NCBI GenBank assembly: GCA_025345505.1
Contig: JANVCC010009937.1
Location: 137,053 to 201,052, forward strand
DNA length: 64,000 bases
Reading direction: 5' to 3'
From: Todiramphus chloris collaris
Lineage: Eukaryota; Chordata; Aves; Coraciiformes; Alcedinidae
Shown here in pieces: positions 46,516 to 58,250 of this stretch. The notes beneath the pieces are model-generated. The model made no database searches. It worked only from the letters and a program-made list of their open reading frames with translations, and was not told the DNA's origin. Positions within the stretch are counted from its first letter, which is position 1, and the number at the start of each line of letters is the position of its first letter. Made by a program: the position numbers and the translations under genes.

Positions 46516-47099
46516 TTGTAAAGAATATTTTACTTTTAGATAAAGGCACTGGTACTTCACTACAGCTAGCTCAGCCCAATCACAGTTGTAAGAGGCTTCT
46601 TAAAGAATACAGGAGTTGTAAGTTTGAGAAATAAGTATTAATTGACCTCTTCAAAAGCAAATTTAAAAAGGAAGCTCTCTATCAGCCTCTCAGATTGTCC
46701 ATGTGCAATTAGACATTAGGTCTTTTCTTCCAGAAGGGATCTTCCTTTTATGGCTTTATAAAATTTGCCTTGTCTCTTGAGCCCACCCCTCTTTCCAGTC
46801 ACTGCCACATATCTGTGTACTCTTTGAGTTCTCTTCTTCCAGTTAATGGATCTGTAGTATTTATATAGCTGTGGTGGTCTTTGCAGAAGCAGCCCATGAC
46901 TCTAGAATGGCTGTTTTATAAGCTGAACCAATTTGAAGGGCTGAGATCACAGCTACCTGCTCCATCAGATATTGTTCTCTGAATATCTGTGTCCATTTGG
47001 AGAATTTGGATGTTGCTGAACTAGATGTGAAGGAAATTATTTGGTAGAACTTCTGGTTTAAGTCCACAAAAGGAAAAAAACCCCACAATTTATTTTAAA
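46516..47099. other. Intergenic DNA
   Basis: No recognised feature. Confidence 0.6.
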
Positions 47100-49070
47100 A
47101 ACCACCGACAATTTAACAATTGACTCAGAGTAGGATAATGATAAAAAACCAACATGATCTTAAAAACACCTCCCCCCCGCTTCTTCCCAGGCTCAGCTCT
47201 GTTCCTGGTTCTCTACCTCCTCCCCCCAGCAGCGCACAAGGATGGGGAATGGTGGTTGTGGTCACTTCATCACATGTTTCTGCTGCTCCTTCCTCCTCGA
47301 GGAGAGGACTCCTCACAGACTTCCCCTGCCGCAACATGGGAGGTGCCATCCTTCCCATAGGAGACAATCATAGAATGATAGGGGTTGGAAGGGACTTCTA
47401 GAGATCATCGAGTCCAACCCCCCCCCTACTAGATGGGTTTTGAAAGTCTCTAGAGAAGGTGACTCCATGACCTCCCTGGGCAGCCTGTTCCAGTGCTCCG
47501 TCACACTCACAGTAAAGAAGTTCCTCCTTATGTTGAGGTGGAACCTTCTATGCTCAAGTTTATACCCATTGTTCCTTGTTCTATTGCTGGGCACTATAGA
47601 AAAGAGATTTGCCCCTTCCATTTGACACCCACCCCTCAGATATTAATAGACATTAATAAGATCCCTTCTCGGCCTTCTCCTCTCAAGACTAAACAGCTCC
47701 AGTTCTCTCAGTCTTTCTTCATAGGGGAGATGCTCAAGTCCCTTAATCATCCTTGTAGCTCTCCATTGGACTCTTTCCAGTAGATCCCTGTCTCTATTAA
47801 ATTGGGGAGCCCAAAACTGGACACAGTATTCCAGGTGTGGTCTCACAAGGGCAGAGTAGAGGGGGAGGAGAACCTCCCTACACCTGCTGGACACAGTTTT
47901 CTTAATGCACCCCAGGATACCATTGGCCTTTCTGGCCTCAAGGGCACATTGCTGTTCCATGGATAACTTGCTATCCACTAGGACTCCAAGGCCTTTCTCC
48001 ATGGTGCTGCTTTCCAGCAGGGCGATCCCTAACCTGTACCAGTGCCTGCTGTTACTCCTCCCCAGATGCAGGACTCTACACTTGTCCTTATTGAACCTCA
48101 TGAAGTTCACCTTCTCCCAGCTCTCCAGCCTGTCCAGATCACGTTGGATAGCAGCACAGCCTTCTGGTGTGTCAGCCACCCCTCCTAGTTTCGTATCATC
48201 AGCAAACTCTAACAAAGACACTCTATCCCCTCGTCCAGGTCGTTGATGAAGATGTTGAACAAAACTGGAACCAGTACTGATCCCTGGGGAACACCACTGG
48301 CCACAGGCCTCCAGCTTGACTCTGCGCCGCTGATCACAACCAGTTGAGGCAGTTTTCAATCCATCTCACAAACCAATTGTCTATGCCACATTTCTTGAGT
48401 TTTTCTACGAGGATGTTATGGGAGACAGTATAAAAGCCTTACTGAAGTCAAGGTATATGACATCCGCTGCTCTCCCTTCATCTACCCATTTGGTCATGGC
48501 TTCATAGAAGGATATCAGATTAGTCAAGCAGGATCTCCCTTTGGTAAATCCATGTTGGCTACTCCTGATAACCTTCTTTTCTTCCATGTGGTTAGAGGTG
48601 GCCTCCAGAATGAGCTGCTCCATCACCTTTCCAGGGATGGAGGTAAGGCTGACTGGTCTGTAGTTGCCTGGGTCTTCCCTCTTGCCCTTTTTGAAGACTG
48701 GAGTGACATTGGCTTTCTTCCAGTCATCAGGCACCTCTCCTGTTCTCCATGATTTTTCAAAAATGATGGAGAGTGGCTCAGCAACAGTATCAGCCAGCTC
48801 TTTCTCAATCCTCCACGAATTTCTCCAACCAGTGTGGGTTTCTTCTGTGTGGTGTAGTCCTTCCAGTGACAGACTGCTCCAGCGTGGGCTTCCCTCAGAG
48901 TCACAGCCTTCTTTGGGCACAGCCACCTACTCTGTCATGGGGTCCTCCATGGGCTGCAGGTGAGCATCTGCTCCACTGTTACTCTCCATAGGCTTCAGAG
49001 GGACAGCCTGCCATCTCACCACTGACTGCAGGGAAATCTCTGCTCTGGTGCACTTCCCCCCCCTCCTTAT
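47100..49070 (-). mobile_element. ERVL LTR, minus orientation, split by a CR1
   Basis: Two parts (47100-47364 and about 48807-49070) match, as reverse complements, parts of the plus-strand copy at 49190-49520, including CCACACTGGTTGGAGAA and GAGGAGGAAGGAG. A CR1 separates them. The sequence has the style of the R-U5 region of avian ERVL LTRs. Confidence 0.7.
47365..48806 (-). mobile_element. CR1 LINE, about 1.4 kb, inserted in an ERVL LTR
   Basis: The low end has CAATCATAGAATGATAGGGG, the CR1 3' end. Minus-strand frames 47313-47621, 47643-48359 and 48405-48926 give the RT blocks [36 protein letters not shown] and FADDTKLGG and the C-terminal [15 protein letters not shown]. The frame is broken twice. 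Its 5' end lies in the linker before RT. Confidence 0.9.
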
Positions 49071-49149
49071 TCACTGACCTCAGTGTCCTCATAGTCATCT
49101 CTCTCGTATCCCACTCCTCTCCAAAACAAAAGAACTAGCCCAATGGGAT

Positions 49150-49731
49150 TTTCCCCCCTCTTAAATATGTTATCACAGGGATTCCCCTTCAGAAGTGACC
49201 CACACTGGTTGGAGAAGTTCGTGGAGGACTGTCTCCCATGGGAGATGCCACCTCCCACGTTGCAGCAGAGGAGAACTGTGAAGAGTTTTTTCCCCCTGAG
49301 GAGGAAGGAGTGGCAGAAACAACATGTGACAAACTGACCACAACCCCCCATCCCCCTGCACCACTTGGGGGGGGGGGGGGGGGAAGAAACGAGAGGTGGA
49401 GGAGAATTGCGAGCAGAGCTGAGCCCACGAAGAAAGGAGGGATGGGAGGAAGGTGTTTTTAAGATCTATTTCTTTTTTCTCACTATCTTACTCTGATTCA
49501 ATTGGTAAATGGGGGGTGGTGGTGTTTAAATTAAATAGATTTTTTTTTCCCCCAAGTCAACTCTGTTGTTTACCCTGTAACCATAATTGGTGACTGAGCC
49601 CTCCCTGTCTTTTGTCTTGCCCTTTAGCCTTTTGTTATATTTTCTCCTCCCCATCCAACCTGATGGGGAGTAGGACTGAGCAAGAGGCTGCATGGTACTT
49701 TTTTGCCAGCTGGGTGGGCGTAAACCACAAC
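49150..49731 (+). mobile_element. ERVL LTR, plus orientation
   Basis: It shares about 300 bp with the inverted copy at 47100-47364 and 48807-48850. It continues to GGGTGGGCGTAAACCACAACA near 49729, the LTR end. A run of 18 G lies at 49366-49383. The start is uncertain. Confidence 0.65.
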
Positions 49732-50339
49732 ACTTGTATTGGGAATAAGGATGGTCATTGTTATCCCATCTGAGAACTTGAATATCTTATTTTGACAAAT
49801 GTATCTGTGAAAAATATGATTCAGTTTGGAAAAAAACCCAAAACTTTTATTTAATTGGGCTGAGATGGCTTATCTGAAGTGCAGATTCTCTTTAAACTAA
49901 TCAGATTGTCCACCTGTATTTTTGTCAAGTTGTACAGATAACACTGTATTTGAATTTTTACTGTTCATCTACAGAGTCAAAACATGACTCATATTTTTTA
50001 GTACCTTGAGTGTATAGAGTGTGACTGTTCTATAATAGCTTTATGATCCTAATGATAAGTTTTTAAAAATTAAAAGATGTTGAATCTTCCATGTTACAAT
50101 CACAAATTTTAAACCAGTATTTAAAAGTGAAAAGTATTAAAAAATATAAAGAAAAACCCTGGTTTGTAGTTATTTTTAACTTTCAGTGCTTTGAAAAAAC
50201 TTATTTAAAACATTTTACTGTTTATACAACTTTTAGATTCTGTATAAAGTTATATACAATACTATAATGTAGGGAAAACATTTAACAGGAAAGCAGTTTG
50301 TTTGTGTTACTGAGGTTATGGAGATGAAAACTTGAACGC
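49732..50339. other. Intergenic DNA
   Basis: AT-rich, no recognised feature. Confidence 0.65.
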
Positions 50340-50662
50340 TGTCGCTGTTTATACCGGGAGCAGAGAGATGCAGCAACACACAAATTCATCAAGAGCAGGC
50401 AAAAGAAGCCCTAAATAAGGACATACCCAATTGATGATACCCATCAATTTCTGACCATCATTCAAGGTCTTAATAGAATCTGAGAATTGCACCTCTTGGT
50501 GTTGTATAGTTTGGTCCAAAATTTTGACACCTAAATATTTCCAAGGAGGATGCTGTTGAACTTTCTCTGGAGCCACTTGCAACCCATAGGAATGTAGAGC
50601 AGCGAGCAGCCGAGCCTGTATCTGCGGATGCTGAAAAGCTGCTAGCAGAGGGATTTTCTCAG
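50340..50662 (-). mobile_element. Minus-strand beta-like ERV stub: RT thumb joined to LTR end
   Basis: The minus strand reads LQVAPEKVQQHPPWKYLG and IKTLNDGQKLMGIINWV (50420-50600), almost the same as 61600-61780. It then passes directly into about 69 bp of R-U5 ending AAACAGCGACA at 50340. That LTR piece is an inverted near-copy of 50907-50975, with about four differences. Everything between RT and R was deleted. Confidence 0.85.
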
Positions 50663-50679
50663 GTTCTCACAATATTCGG

Positions 50680-50975
50680 TGAGAATCCTGCCTTTCTCAC
50701 ACATGTTATGAGAAACAGTAGGATGGTTTTTGTAAACTGGAGCAACGCCTGGTGTTTTGCTAAGTTCTGTTTACGGTACATTGGAAAAATATTTTGAAAT
50801 GGGTGTTGTAGGACTTTAGCCAATCACCCTAGGAGATGGGTGATCACTGACCAATCGCCCTATGGGGCTAGGGTATATAAAATGGGGTTGTAAATTAATA
50901 AAGTTGCTTCTTTTGCCTGCTCTTGCTGAATTTATATGTTGCTGCATCTCTCCGCTCCCGGTATAAACAGCGACA
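50680..50975 (+). repeat. Beta-like 5' LTR (ERV-E)
   Basis: It runs from TGAGAATCCTGCC to AAACAGCGACA, about 296 bp. It has a TATA-type box (TATATAAAATG, about 50874-50884) and AATAAAG (about 50899-50905). The primer site follows at once. The start is estimated. Confidence 0.8.
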
Positions 50976-50977
50976 TT

Positions 50978-50995
50978 TGGTGACCCCGACGTGTA
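50978..50995 (+). promoter_or_regulatory. ERV-E primer binding site, tRNA-Trp type
   Basis: TGGTGACCCCGACGTG matches the tRNA-Trp site known from avian leukosis-sarcoma type viruses, two bases after the LTR. Confidence 0.85.
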
Positions 50996-51115
50996 CTACG
51001 CACAACGGAGCAAGCCGAGCAGCTCTCGGGAGGTACGCAAACGCCCCCCCCCCTTCCCCGAGGTTCGCGGCCGGGACCAGTCCAGGCGCCGGGGTATTAG
51101 AAAAACCCTGCCGAG

Positions 51116-52250
51116 ATGGGGAATTGCGGCTCGAAAGAAGGCGTGGCGCTGTCGGCCGGGAAGGATTTCCTGGCCGTCACAGAGGGTGCTGTTTCGGAGG
51201 ACGCCCTCCGCGCTCTTTTGCAATGGGCAGCTGAGCACCAGTTTCTAGTGAGCTCTGAAACCGCCTTTGATTTAACGCTGTGGCGGCTGCTGGGCACCAG
51301 GCTCCATCGTGAGCTCCCCGACGGGGACGACACGCTGATAGACTTGATTCGCACTTGGAAAGATTTTTTTGCTGTGCTATTAAAGTCTAAAACCGGCGAC
51401 GGGGGAGGGGTGCCGGCTTCAGAGGAGGACGCCGCTAAGGGGGACGCTGCTGAACTCAGTGTAGCAGCCGGCGGCAGCCGCACCGAGGAGCCGTCTCCGG
51501 CGCCACAGGATCCGGTGCCGGTCCTACAGCCCGTTCAGCGGCAATACACCTTGCCCCGGGATTCTGTTCCCCCTAAATACCCGACGCCTGCAGAGCAGCT
51601 CGCGAAAATGCTTAAGCAGAGCGATGGCTCGGAGCGCCCCCTGCTCCTTAGCCCAGCGGCTCCGGTCTCCTCCGCGCCGCTCCCTTCAGCAAATATAACA
51701 GTGCCGGTCGTTCCCACGGCCCCTCCAGTTGTCCGATCCGGTTTAACGGTGACCTGGAGCTCCATGACGGCACCTAGCTTTCCCCGCGTGCGACCCTATC
51801 TGTGTGTTTTAATGCGCAGGCGCAGCCGCCCATGATGCACCTTTTAAAGCGACAGCTGGCGGCGTTATAGGATCTGCCACAATATCTCCCGTAACTGCCA
51901 GACATGTCACAACAGCTTTGCGGTGCTGCCGGACATATCGCAGCAGCTTCTGAAGGTGTCTCAGCAGCTACCGGGATTGCAGGTGGCCGCTGAGAGAGCC
52001 GTGCCGGGCCGACCCTGCCTTGCTGCCCCCTGCGGAACCGACTGCAGCCCCCACTGCCGTATCGCGCTCTAGCCCGGCACCCGTACCCTGCCCGCCTCCA
52101 TTGTTCGTGCTGGGGTCCTCCGGGAAACCCCTCTCTGACAATTCAGGCAGTGACACAGAGGACACGCTTGCCTCAGGATGGAAGGCTACGGTAACCGGGC
52201 GGCAGAAGAAGCGGTTGCTGCAGAGAAAGTAGAGCAATAACCCGTAGCCA
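51116..52250 (+). pseudogene. ERV-E gag, matrix and proline-rich region (beta-like)
   Basis: The open frame 51116-51835 starts MGNCGSKEG, with a Gly-2 myristoylation signal and a Cys. It continues with LQWAAEHQFLVSSETAFDLT and a later TWKDFFAVLLKSK, which align in pattern with the ERV-D matrix (MLIWSKKNGFQVHTTAAF). A long Ala/Pro-rich section follows, then a stop. A second frame (52020-52232) carries an acidic linker SDNSGSDTEDTLASG. At about 52250 the sequence switches to gamma-type gag. Confidence 0.8.
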
Positions 52251-52278
52251 AACAAGACGAAGGAAAGAAAGGGCAAGT

Positions 52279-53187
52279 GTATACCCTCTCAGGGAGATCG
52301 CGATGGGGGGACCTCAACCTAGCATGGGATATGTATCAGTCCCGCTTAACTCAGGGGACGTGAGAGAATTTAAGAAAGAAATGGGGAGTTTGTTGGAAGA
52401 CCCCCTAGGCGTCTCGGAAAAGTTAGATCAGTTCCTAGGTCCTAATATCTATACCTGGGATGAGCTGCAAGAGATTTTGAATATTTTATTTACCTCTGAA
52501 GAGAGAGAGATGATCCGACGAGCTGGAATGAGGATATGGGATCATCAACATCAAGGGGGTCCGGCAGCAGATATAAAATGGCCAACCCAGAAACCTAATT
52601 GGAATAACCAGAATGAGGTCGATAGAGGCCATATGTCTGATTTGCGGACAATAATTATACAAGGAGTTAAAGAAGCTGTTCCTCGAGGACAGAACATTAA
52701 TAAAGCATTTAATGAACAACAAAAGAAAGATGAAACCCCTACGGAATGGTTAGAGAGACTAAGGAAAAGGCTACAATTGTACTCTGGATTAGATCCAACC
52801 ACTGATTTGGGACAGGCATTATTGAAAACCCAGTTTGTGGCTAAATCCTGGATCGATATCCGGAGGAAATTGGAGAGGATGGAGGACTGGCAACAAAGAG
52901 GGTTAGATGAGCTGCTCCGGGAGGCTCAGAAAGTTTATGTTCGGAGGGAGGAAGAAACTCAGAAAAAGCAGGCTAGGATTTTAATAGCGGCAGTGAGGGA
53001 AGGACAGAGGGGCTCTTCCCCTAGACGGAACATGGGTCCTAGACTATCGGGATCCTCTGGGAGGGGAAATAGAAGCCAGGAGGTAGAAAAGGGAGTGATG
53101 ATGTGCTTTTATTGTGGAAAGAAGGGACACATTAAAAGGGATTGTAGAAAGAGGATGATGGACGAGGGAATGTTTAAAGAAGACTAG
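52279..53187 (+). pseudogene. Family-G gag, capsid and nucleocapsid
   Basis: Reading from VYPLREIAMGG (52279), the capsid has VPLNSGDVREFKKEMGSLL, FLGPNIYTWDELQ and a region ETPTEWLERLRKRLQ that fits the major homology region. The nucleocapsid has a single knuckle, CFYCGKKGHIKRDC, and a basic tail. It ends in TAG at 53185-53187, followed by GGG and pol in the same frame. This is the layout of gamma-retroviruses, which express pol by reading through UAG. The matrix is absent. Confidence 0.88.
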
Positions 53188-54009
53188 GGGTGTCAGGGGC
53201 TCTATCTGCTGGGGACTCATGAGAAAACTGAGCCCTTGATAAAACTAAAAGTGGGTCCCCAGTGACAAGAAATAGAGTTCCTAGTGGACTCAGGAGCAGA
53301 AAGATCCACTGTTCAAAAATTACCCCGGGGGTGTAAAATATCCTCGGAGAAAATAGAAGTTATTGGAGCAAAAGGGGAACCTTTCGGGGTCTCCGTAATA
53401 AAAAACGTACTTTTAGAAACAAGCTCCAAATTAGGGGTAGGGTCCCTGCTGTTAGTACCTGAAGCGGACTATAACTTATTAGGTAGAGACTTGATGGTTG
53501 AACTAGGAATTAGTTTAGAGGCAATGAAGGATGAACTAAGAATTAAGTTGTGCCCTTTAAGGGCAGTTGACGAGGAGAAAATAAACCCTGAAGTATGGTA
53601 CACTCCAGAGACTATCGGGAAAATGGATATTGAACCTTTTTCCATGACAATAAGGAACCCAGAAATACCAGTAAGAATAAAACAATACCCCTTGCCAATG
53701 GAGGGGAGACAGGGATTGAAACCTGAGATTCAAAGATTAATTCAAAGGGGAATACTGGAACCCTGCATGTCTCCATTTAATACTCCCATCTTGCCTGTAA
53801 AGAAATCTGATGGGACATACAGATTAGTACATCATTTGCGAGAAATTAACAAACGGACGGTGGCCAGATTTCCTGTAGTGGCAAATCCTCATACACTTTT
53901 AAGTCAACTGGGCCCCGACGATCAATGGTATAGTGTAATAGATTTGAAGGATGCCTTCTGGGCATGCCCCTTAAAGGAAAATTGCAGAGATTATTTTGCC
54001 TTTGAATAG
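53188..54009 (+). pseudogene. Family-G protease and RT fingers
   Basis: In frame with gag, apart from a TGA at 53263-53265. The protease has VDSGAERSTV with an intact DSG active site, IEVIGAKGEPF, and LLGRDLMVELG. RT begins with WYTPETIGKMDIEPF and contains MSPFNTPILPVKKSDGTYRL and SVIDLKDAFWACPL, including the first catalytic Asp region. A TAG at 54007-54009 ends the block. Confidence 0.88.
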
Positions 54010-55335
54010 GAAGACCCGGACACTCACAGAAAACAACAATTACGGTGGACGGTTTTGCCCCAAGGATTCACCGAGTCTCTGAATTTGTTTGGACAGGCAT
54101 TAGAACAAATATTGCAGGGGTACGAATTAGAGAAAGGAGTGACCCTTGTCCAGTACGTGGATGATTTACTGCTGGCCGGTGGCAGTGAGGAGGCAATTAG
54201 GAAAGAGAGTATTAAGTTGTTAAATTTTTTGAGTTTACAGGGATTGAAGGTGTCAAAATCGAAACTGCAGTTTGTCGAAAAGGAAGTGAAATATCTGGGA
54301 CACAGGTTGAGTAAGGGGACTAAGAAATTGGACCCAGAGAGAGTACAGGGCATACTATCATTGCCAGCTCCAAAAACTAAGAGACAGATTAGACAGCTGT
54401 TGGGGTTACTGGGCTATTGTAGGCAATGGATCGAAGGCTATAGTAGAAAAGTCAAATTTCTGTATGCTAAGCTAACAAAAGGCGGCTTACTGAAATGGAC
54501 AGGCGACGACAAAAATCAGTTAGAAGCCTTAAAGGCTGATTTAGTTAATGCCCCTGTTTTAAGTTTACCAGACTTGAAGAAACCATTCTTTTTATTTGTG
54601 AACATAGAAGAAGGGACAGCATTCGGGGTGTTGGCTCAGGAATGGGCAGGGAAGAAAAAGCCAGTAGGATATCTTTCCAAGCTCCTGGACCCTGTAAGTA
54701 GGGGATGGCCCATTTGTTTGCAGGCAGTAGTGGCAGCAGCCCTCCTAGTAGAAGTAAATAAAATCACATTCGGAGGGGAAGTAAGGATATTGTCGCCACA
54801 TAATATCAGGGGAATCTTACAGCAAAAGGCGGACAAATGGATAACTGATGCTAGGCTCATGTAGTATGAGGCAATCTTGATATTTTCACCTAGACTAACC
54901 CTTGAAGTCACATCTCTACAAAATCCTGCACAATTTTTATATGGGGAACCTAACGAAGACCTGACCCATGATTGTCTCCACAATATTGAAGAACAAACTA
55001 AAATTAGGCCAGATCTGGAAGAGGAAGAACTTGAAGAATGAGAGAAATTGTTTGTAGATGGATCATCACGGGTGGTAGAAGGGAAGAGAAAATCAGGATA
55101 TGCTGTAGTTGATGGTAATACATTTACTGTAATAGAATCAGGACCCTTGAGCCGCAGCTGGTCTGCCCAGGCATGTGAATTATATGCAGTATTAAGAGCT
55201 CTGAGGTTGTTAGAAGGAAAAATTGGGACCATCTATACAGACTCAAAGTATGCGTTTGGGGTGGTACACACCTTTGGAAAGATATGGGAAGAGAGAGGAC
55301 TAATAAATTCCCGGGGCAAAGGGTTAATACATTAG
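54010..55335 (+). pseudogene. Family-G RT palm, connection and RNase H
   Basis: The same frame continues with LPQGFTESLNLFGQALEQI and the YVDDLLLAGG polymerase motif. The thumb/connection (SLPAPKTKRQIRQLLGLLG) and an RNase H with LFVDGSSRVVEGKR, ACELYAVLRAL and IYTDSKYAFGVVH follow. Stops lie at 54862 (TAG), 55039 (TGA) and 55333 (TAG), with no frameshift. All acidic catalytic positions I can identify are present. Confidence 0.88.
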
Positions 55336-56760
55336 GAACTGGTAACTCAGGTCCTACAAGCTTTAAGGGGCCCGATTGGGATAGCAGTCGTACACTTAAA
55401 AGGACACCAGAGGGGGATGGACCCATTGGTAAGAGGGAATAATCTGGCAGACCAAGAGGCTAAAAAGGCTGCAGTAATAAGTAGTGAGGAGAGAGCCATG
55501 AAAGCTCGGAAGAAATGTGTTAATTGTGGGAACAATCTAAGAGATCCCCCATGCTATGCATGTTGGGATGATTATGGAGTAGAGGCATGGAAAAATACAA
55601 GCTGCCACATTCTGAGCTTTACAGTCCAAGAGAAAGAGAAATTGGCCCAGCTGGGAATCAGGGAAAGAGAAAAAGGACACTGGAAGCTTCCTGATGATCG
55701 GGAGGTCCTTCCCAAGTCATTAGCCCTAAGAATCATGCAAGAATTTCATAGAAAAACCCACTGGGGAACCCAGGCCTTAGTAGACCAGTTTGCCATCAAA
55801 TATATGTGCATTGGAATATATAACATAGCAAAAAGAATTGTAAATGAATGTATAACTTGTCAGAAAGTTAATAGACACCAAGTGAGGGAGAGACCACTGG
55901 GAGGAAGGGAACTAGCGCACAGGCCATTCGCAAGAATTCAAATAGATTTTACTGAACTACCAAAAGTAGGGAGATATAGGTATTTACTGGTAATTGTAGA
56001 CCATTTAACGCAATTTGTAGAAGCTTTTCCGACAGCACGGGCCACGGCACAGACCGTGGTGAGATTGTTGCTGGAAGAAATCATCCCAAGATACGGCTCT
56101 ATCGAAGTGATTGATTCCGATAGAGGGCCACATTTTATATCAAAAATAACAAAGGAAGCTCTGTCCTCCCTGGGCACCCAGTGGAAATATCACACTCCGT
56201 GGCACCCACAGAGTTCGGGTAAAGTTGAAAGAATGAACGGTGAGATAAAAAAACAACTGACAAAGTTGATGCTGGAAACAAAAATGTCCTGGGTAAAGTG
56301 CCTACCCTTAGCATTGCTAAATGTCCGGACCCAACCCCGAACTGATGTTGGGATTTCTCCTTTTGAGATGTTGTACAGAATGCCGTATGACTTGGAAATC
56401 CCACAAGACCACCCCCAGCTCGAGAGCCAACAAATTAAACCTTATTTGATACAGCTAATGATACGGAGGGAGCAGTTACGAAATAAAGGTTTAGTGGTCC
56501 AAAGGCCCCCTTTAGATATGGCCATACATAAGATCAAACCAGGGGATAAGGTTTTGATAAAATCCTGGAAGGAATCCTCATTAACCCCTCGCCGGGAAGG
56601 ACCCTTTCTTGTTTTACTTACCACAGAAACTGCCATCGGGACAGCCGAGAAGGGTTGGACTCATGCGAACCGTGTGAAAGGACCCATCAGAGACCCGGAC
56701 CAGTCCTGGGAAATTGCAAGCCTGCCGGGAGATTTAAAGATCATCCTCAGGAAGGTTTAA
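55336..56760 (+). pseudogene. Family-G integrase with end of RNase H
   Basis: Open from 55336 to the TAA at 56758. The end of RNase H (VHLKGHQRGMD, NNLADQEAKKAA) is followed by the zinc domain (HRKTHWG and CITCQK). The core contains IQIDFTELPK, VIDSDRGPHF and GKVERMNGEIKK, so all three D,D,E residues are present, and a C-terminal domain ends in GDKVLIKSW and LPGDLKII. This is the longest intact retroviral stretch in the window. Confidence 0.9.
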
Positions 56761-57233
56761 AGGGACATAAAGGGGAGGGGCTAGGATACAATAACAACAA
56801 TAACATGCTGGGATTGGTGCAGAATCAGTTTCTATAGGAGTGCCGAGAACGGTGGTAACCTTATCAGAATAAAACCTATTGGGTTGTATGTGTTAATTGG
56901 AATTATCAAAGTGCTACTTCCAGGGGAGCTGGGTGACAAACTGGGAGCTATAAACAGAAGCAAGTACCTGAAATAGTACTCCCTCTCCTGAAGACTACCC
57001 CTGCTACCGAGAAGATGCTATTCCTCATGGCTCGAAGCAACCGAGTCAACGAGCGAGATAGAGGGGTACAGTACTGTGGAGAACTGACTCCTGTCATGGA
57101 AGCCACACAGGAGTACTGGGGGAATTACCCCAGTGCCCCAAGAGATGTGAAAATCCTCCCCAGGAAATGTACCCAAGGCTTTAAATGGAAGAATAGCACT
57201 GGTCAAATTAAATCAAATTGAATTGGTTAGTGC
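56761..57233 (+). pseudogene. Family-G env surface subunit, degraded
   Basis: About 470 bp holds short env-like frames (57015-57221 with YCGELTPVMEATQEYWG) separated by stops at 57219 and 57228. The signal peptide and most of the receptor-binding part cannot be recognised. A large deletion is likely, since a full surface subunit is much longer. Confidence 0.6.
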
Positions 57234-58250
57234 GTGAATGGCACTAACCCAGCGCAGTGTGTATGGGGGGCAGAAAAACAAGGAATTACATTAACTCAAG
57301 TGACGGGGAGAGGCGTGTGTGTAGGAAAAATTCCAGAACACAAAAGACGACTGTGTGTTAATAAGGGGAAGGGACCGTTAAAATCTAAAAGGCCTGCAAG
57401 ATGGTTACTACCGGCCAATAATACCAAGTGGGTTTGTTCCACTATAGGAGTTACACCTTGTCTGTCATTAGAACATTTTAATGAATCCTCAGACTATTGT
57501 GTTCAGGTAGCAATAATCCCTAAAATCTTCTATCACCCTGAGGAGTTTGTCTACGATTCACTGACTACTCAGGAACATCACCTGTCTAAACGAGAACCCC
57601 TTACAGCAATAACAATAGCCACTTTAACGGTTTTGGGGGGTGCGGGAGTAGGTACAGGAGTAACCTCACTGGTACAACAAAGCAAAGAATTTAAAGCATT
57701 TAGAATGGCAGTAGACGAAGACCTGGTAAGAATTGAACAATCAATAACTGCTTTAGAAAAATCTCTTATATCACTGTTGGAAGTAGTATTGCAAAACCGG
57801 AGAGGACTAGATTTAATGTTTTTACAGCAAGGAGGGGTGTGTGCAGCGCTTAAAGAAGAATGTTGTGTATATGTAGATCACACTGGGATAGTAAGGGATA
57901 CCATGACCAAACTGCGGGAAGGATTAGAAAAGAGAAAAAGAGAGCGAGAAGCACAACGAAGCTGGTATGAATCATGGTTTAATCATTCTCCCTGGCTGAC
58001 TACTCTGTTATCAACAATAACAGGGCCTCTAATATTATTAATTTCAGGTTTAACCTTCGGGCCCTGTATATTCAACAGAATAGTCTCAATTGTAAAGAGC
58101 AGATTAGAAACAGTTCATTTAATGCCTATGAGAACCAAATATGAACTTCTGGGAGGGATACCCAAGGCTGAAGAGACCTTTATTTTGAGCCAGCAAGAGT
58201 GTAAGCGGTTTGATGAACAAAATGGTAAAAAGAAAAAGGGGGAATTGTGA
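57234..58250 (+). pseudogene. Family-G env, end of surface and complete transmembrane subunit
   Basis: 338 codons are open. The end of the surface subunit has several Cys and a cleavage-like site (LSKRE). A hydrophobic fusion-peptide-like stretch follows (TAITIATLTVLGGAGVG). Heptads lead to the conserved gamma-type region QNRRGLDLMFLQQGG with the CX6CC motif (CAALKEECC). A membrane span (about residues 255-285) and a tail come last. This is a class I-type transmembrane subunit. Without its surface part it is not a functional envelope. Confidence 0.88.
58228..58247 (+). promoter_or_regulatory. Family-G polypurine tract
   Basis: The purine-rich AAAAAGAAAAAGGGGGAATT runs up to the LTR start at 58248. 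It overlaps the end of env. Confidence 0.8.

Noticed and set aside
46861-47088. Minus-strand 75-codon frame downstream of CERT1, considered as part of a neighbouring gene such as HMGCR
   Set aside because: It shows no similarity that I recognise, and no splice structure.
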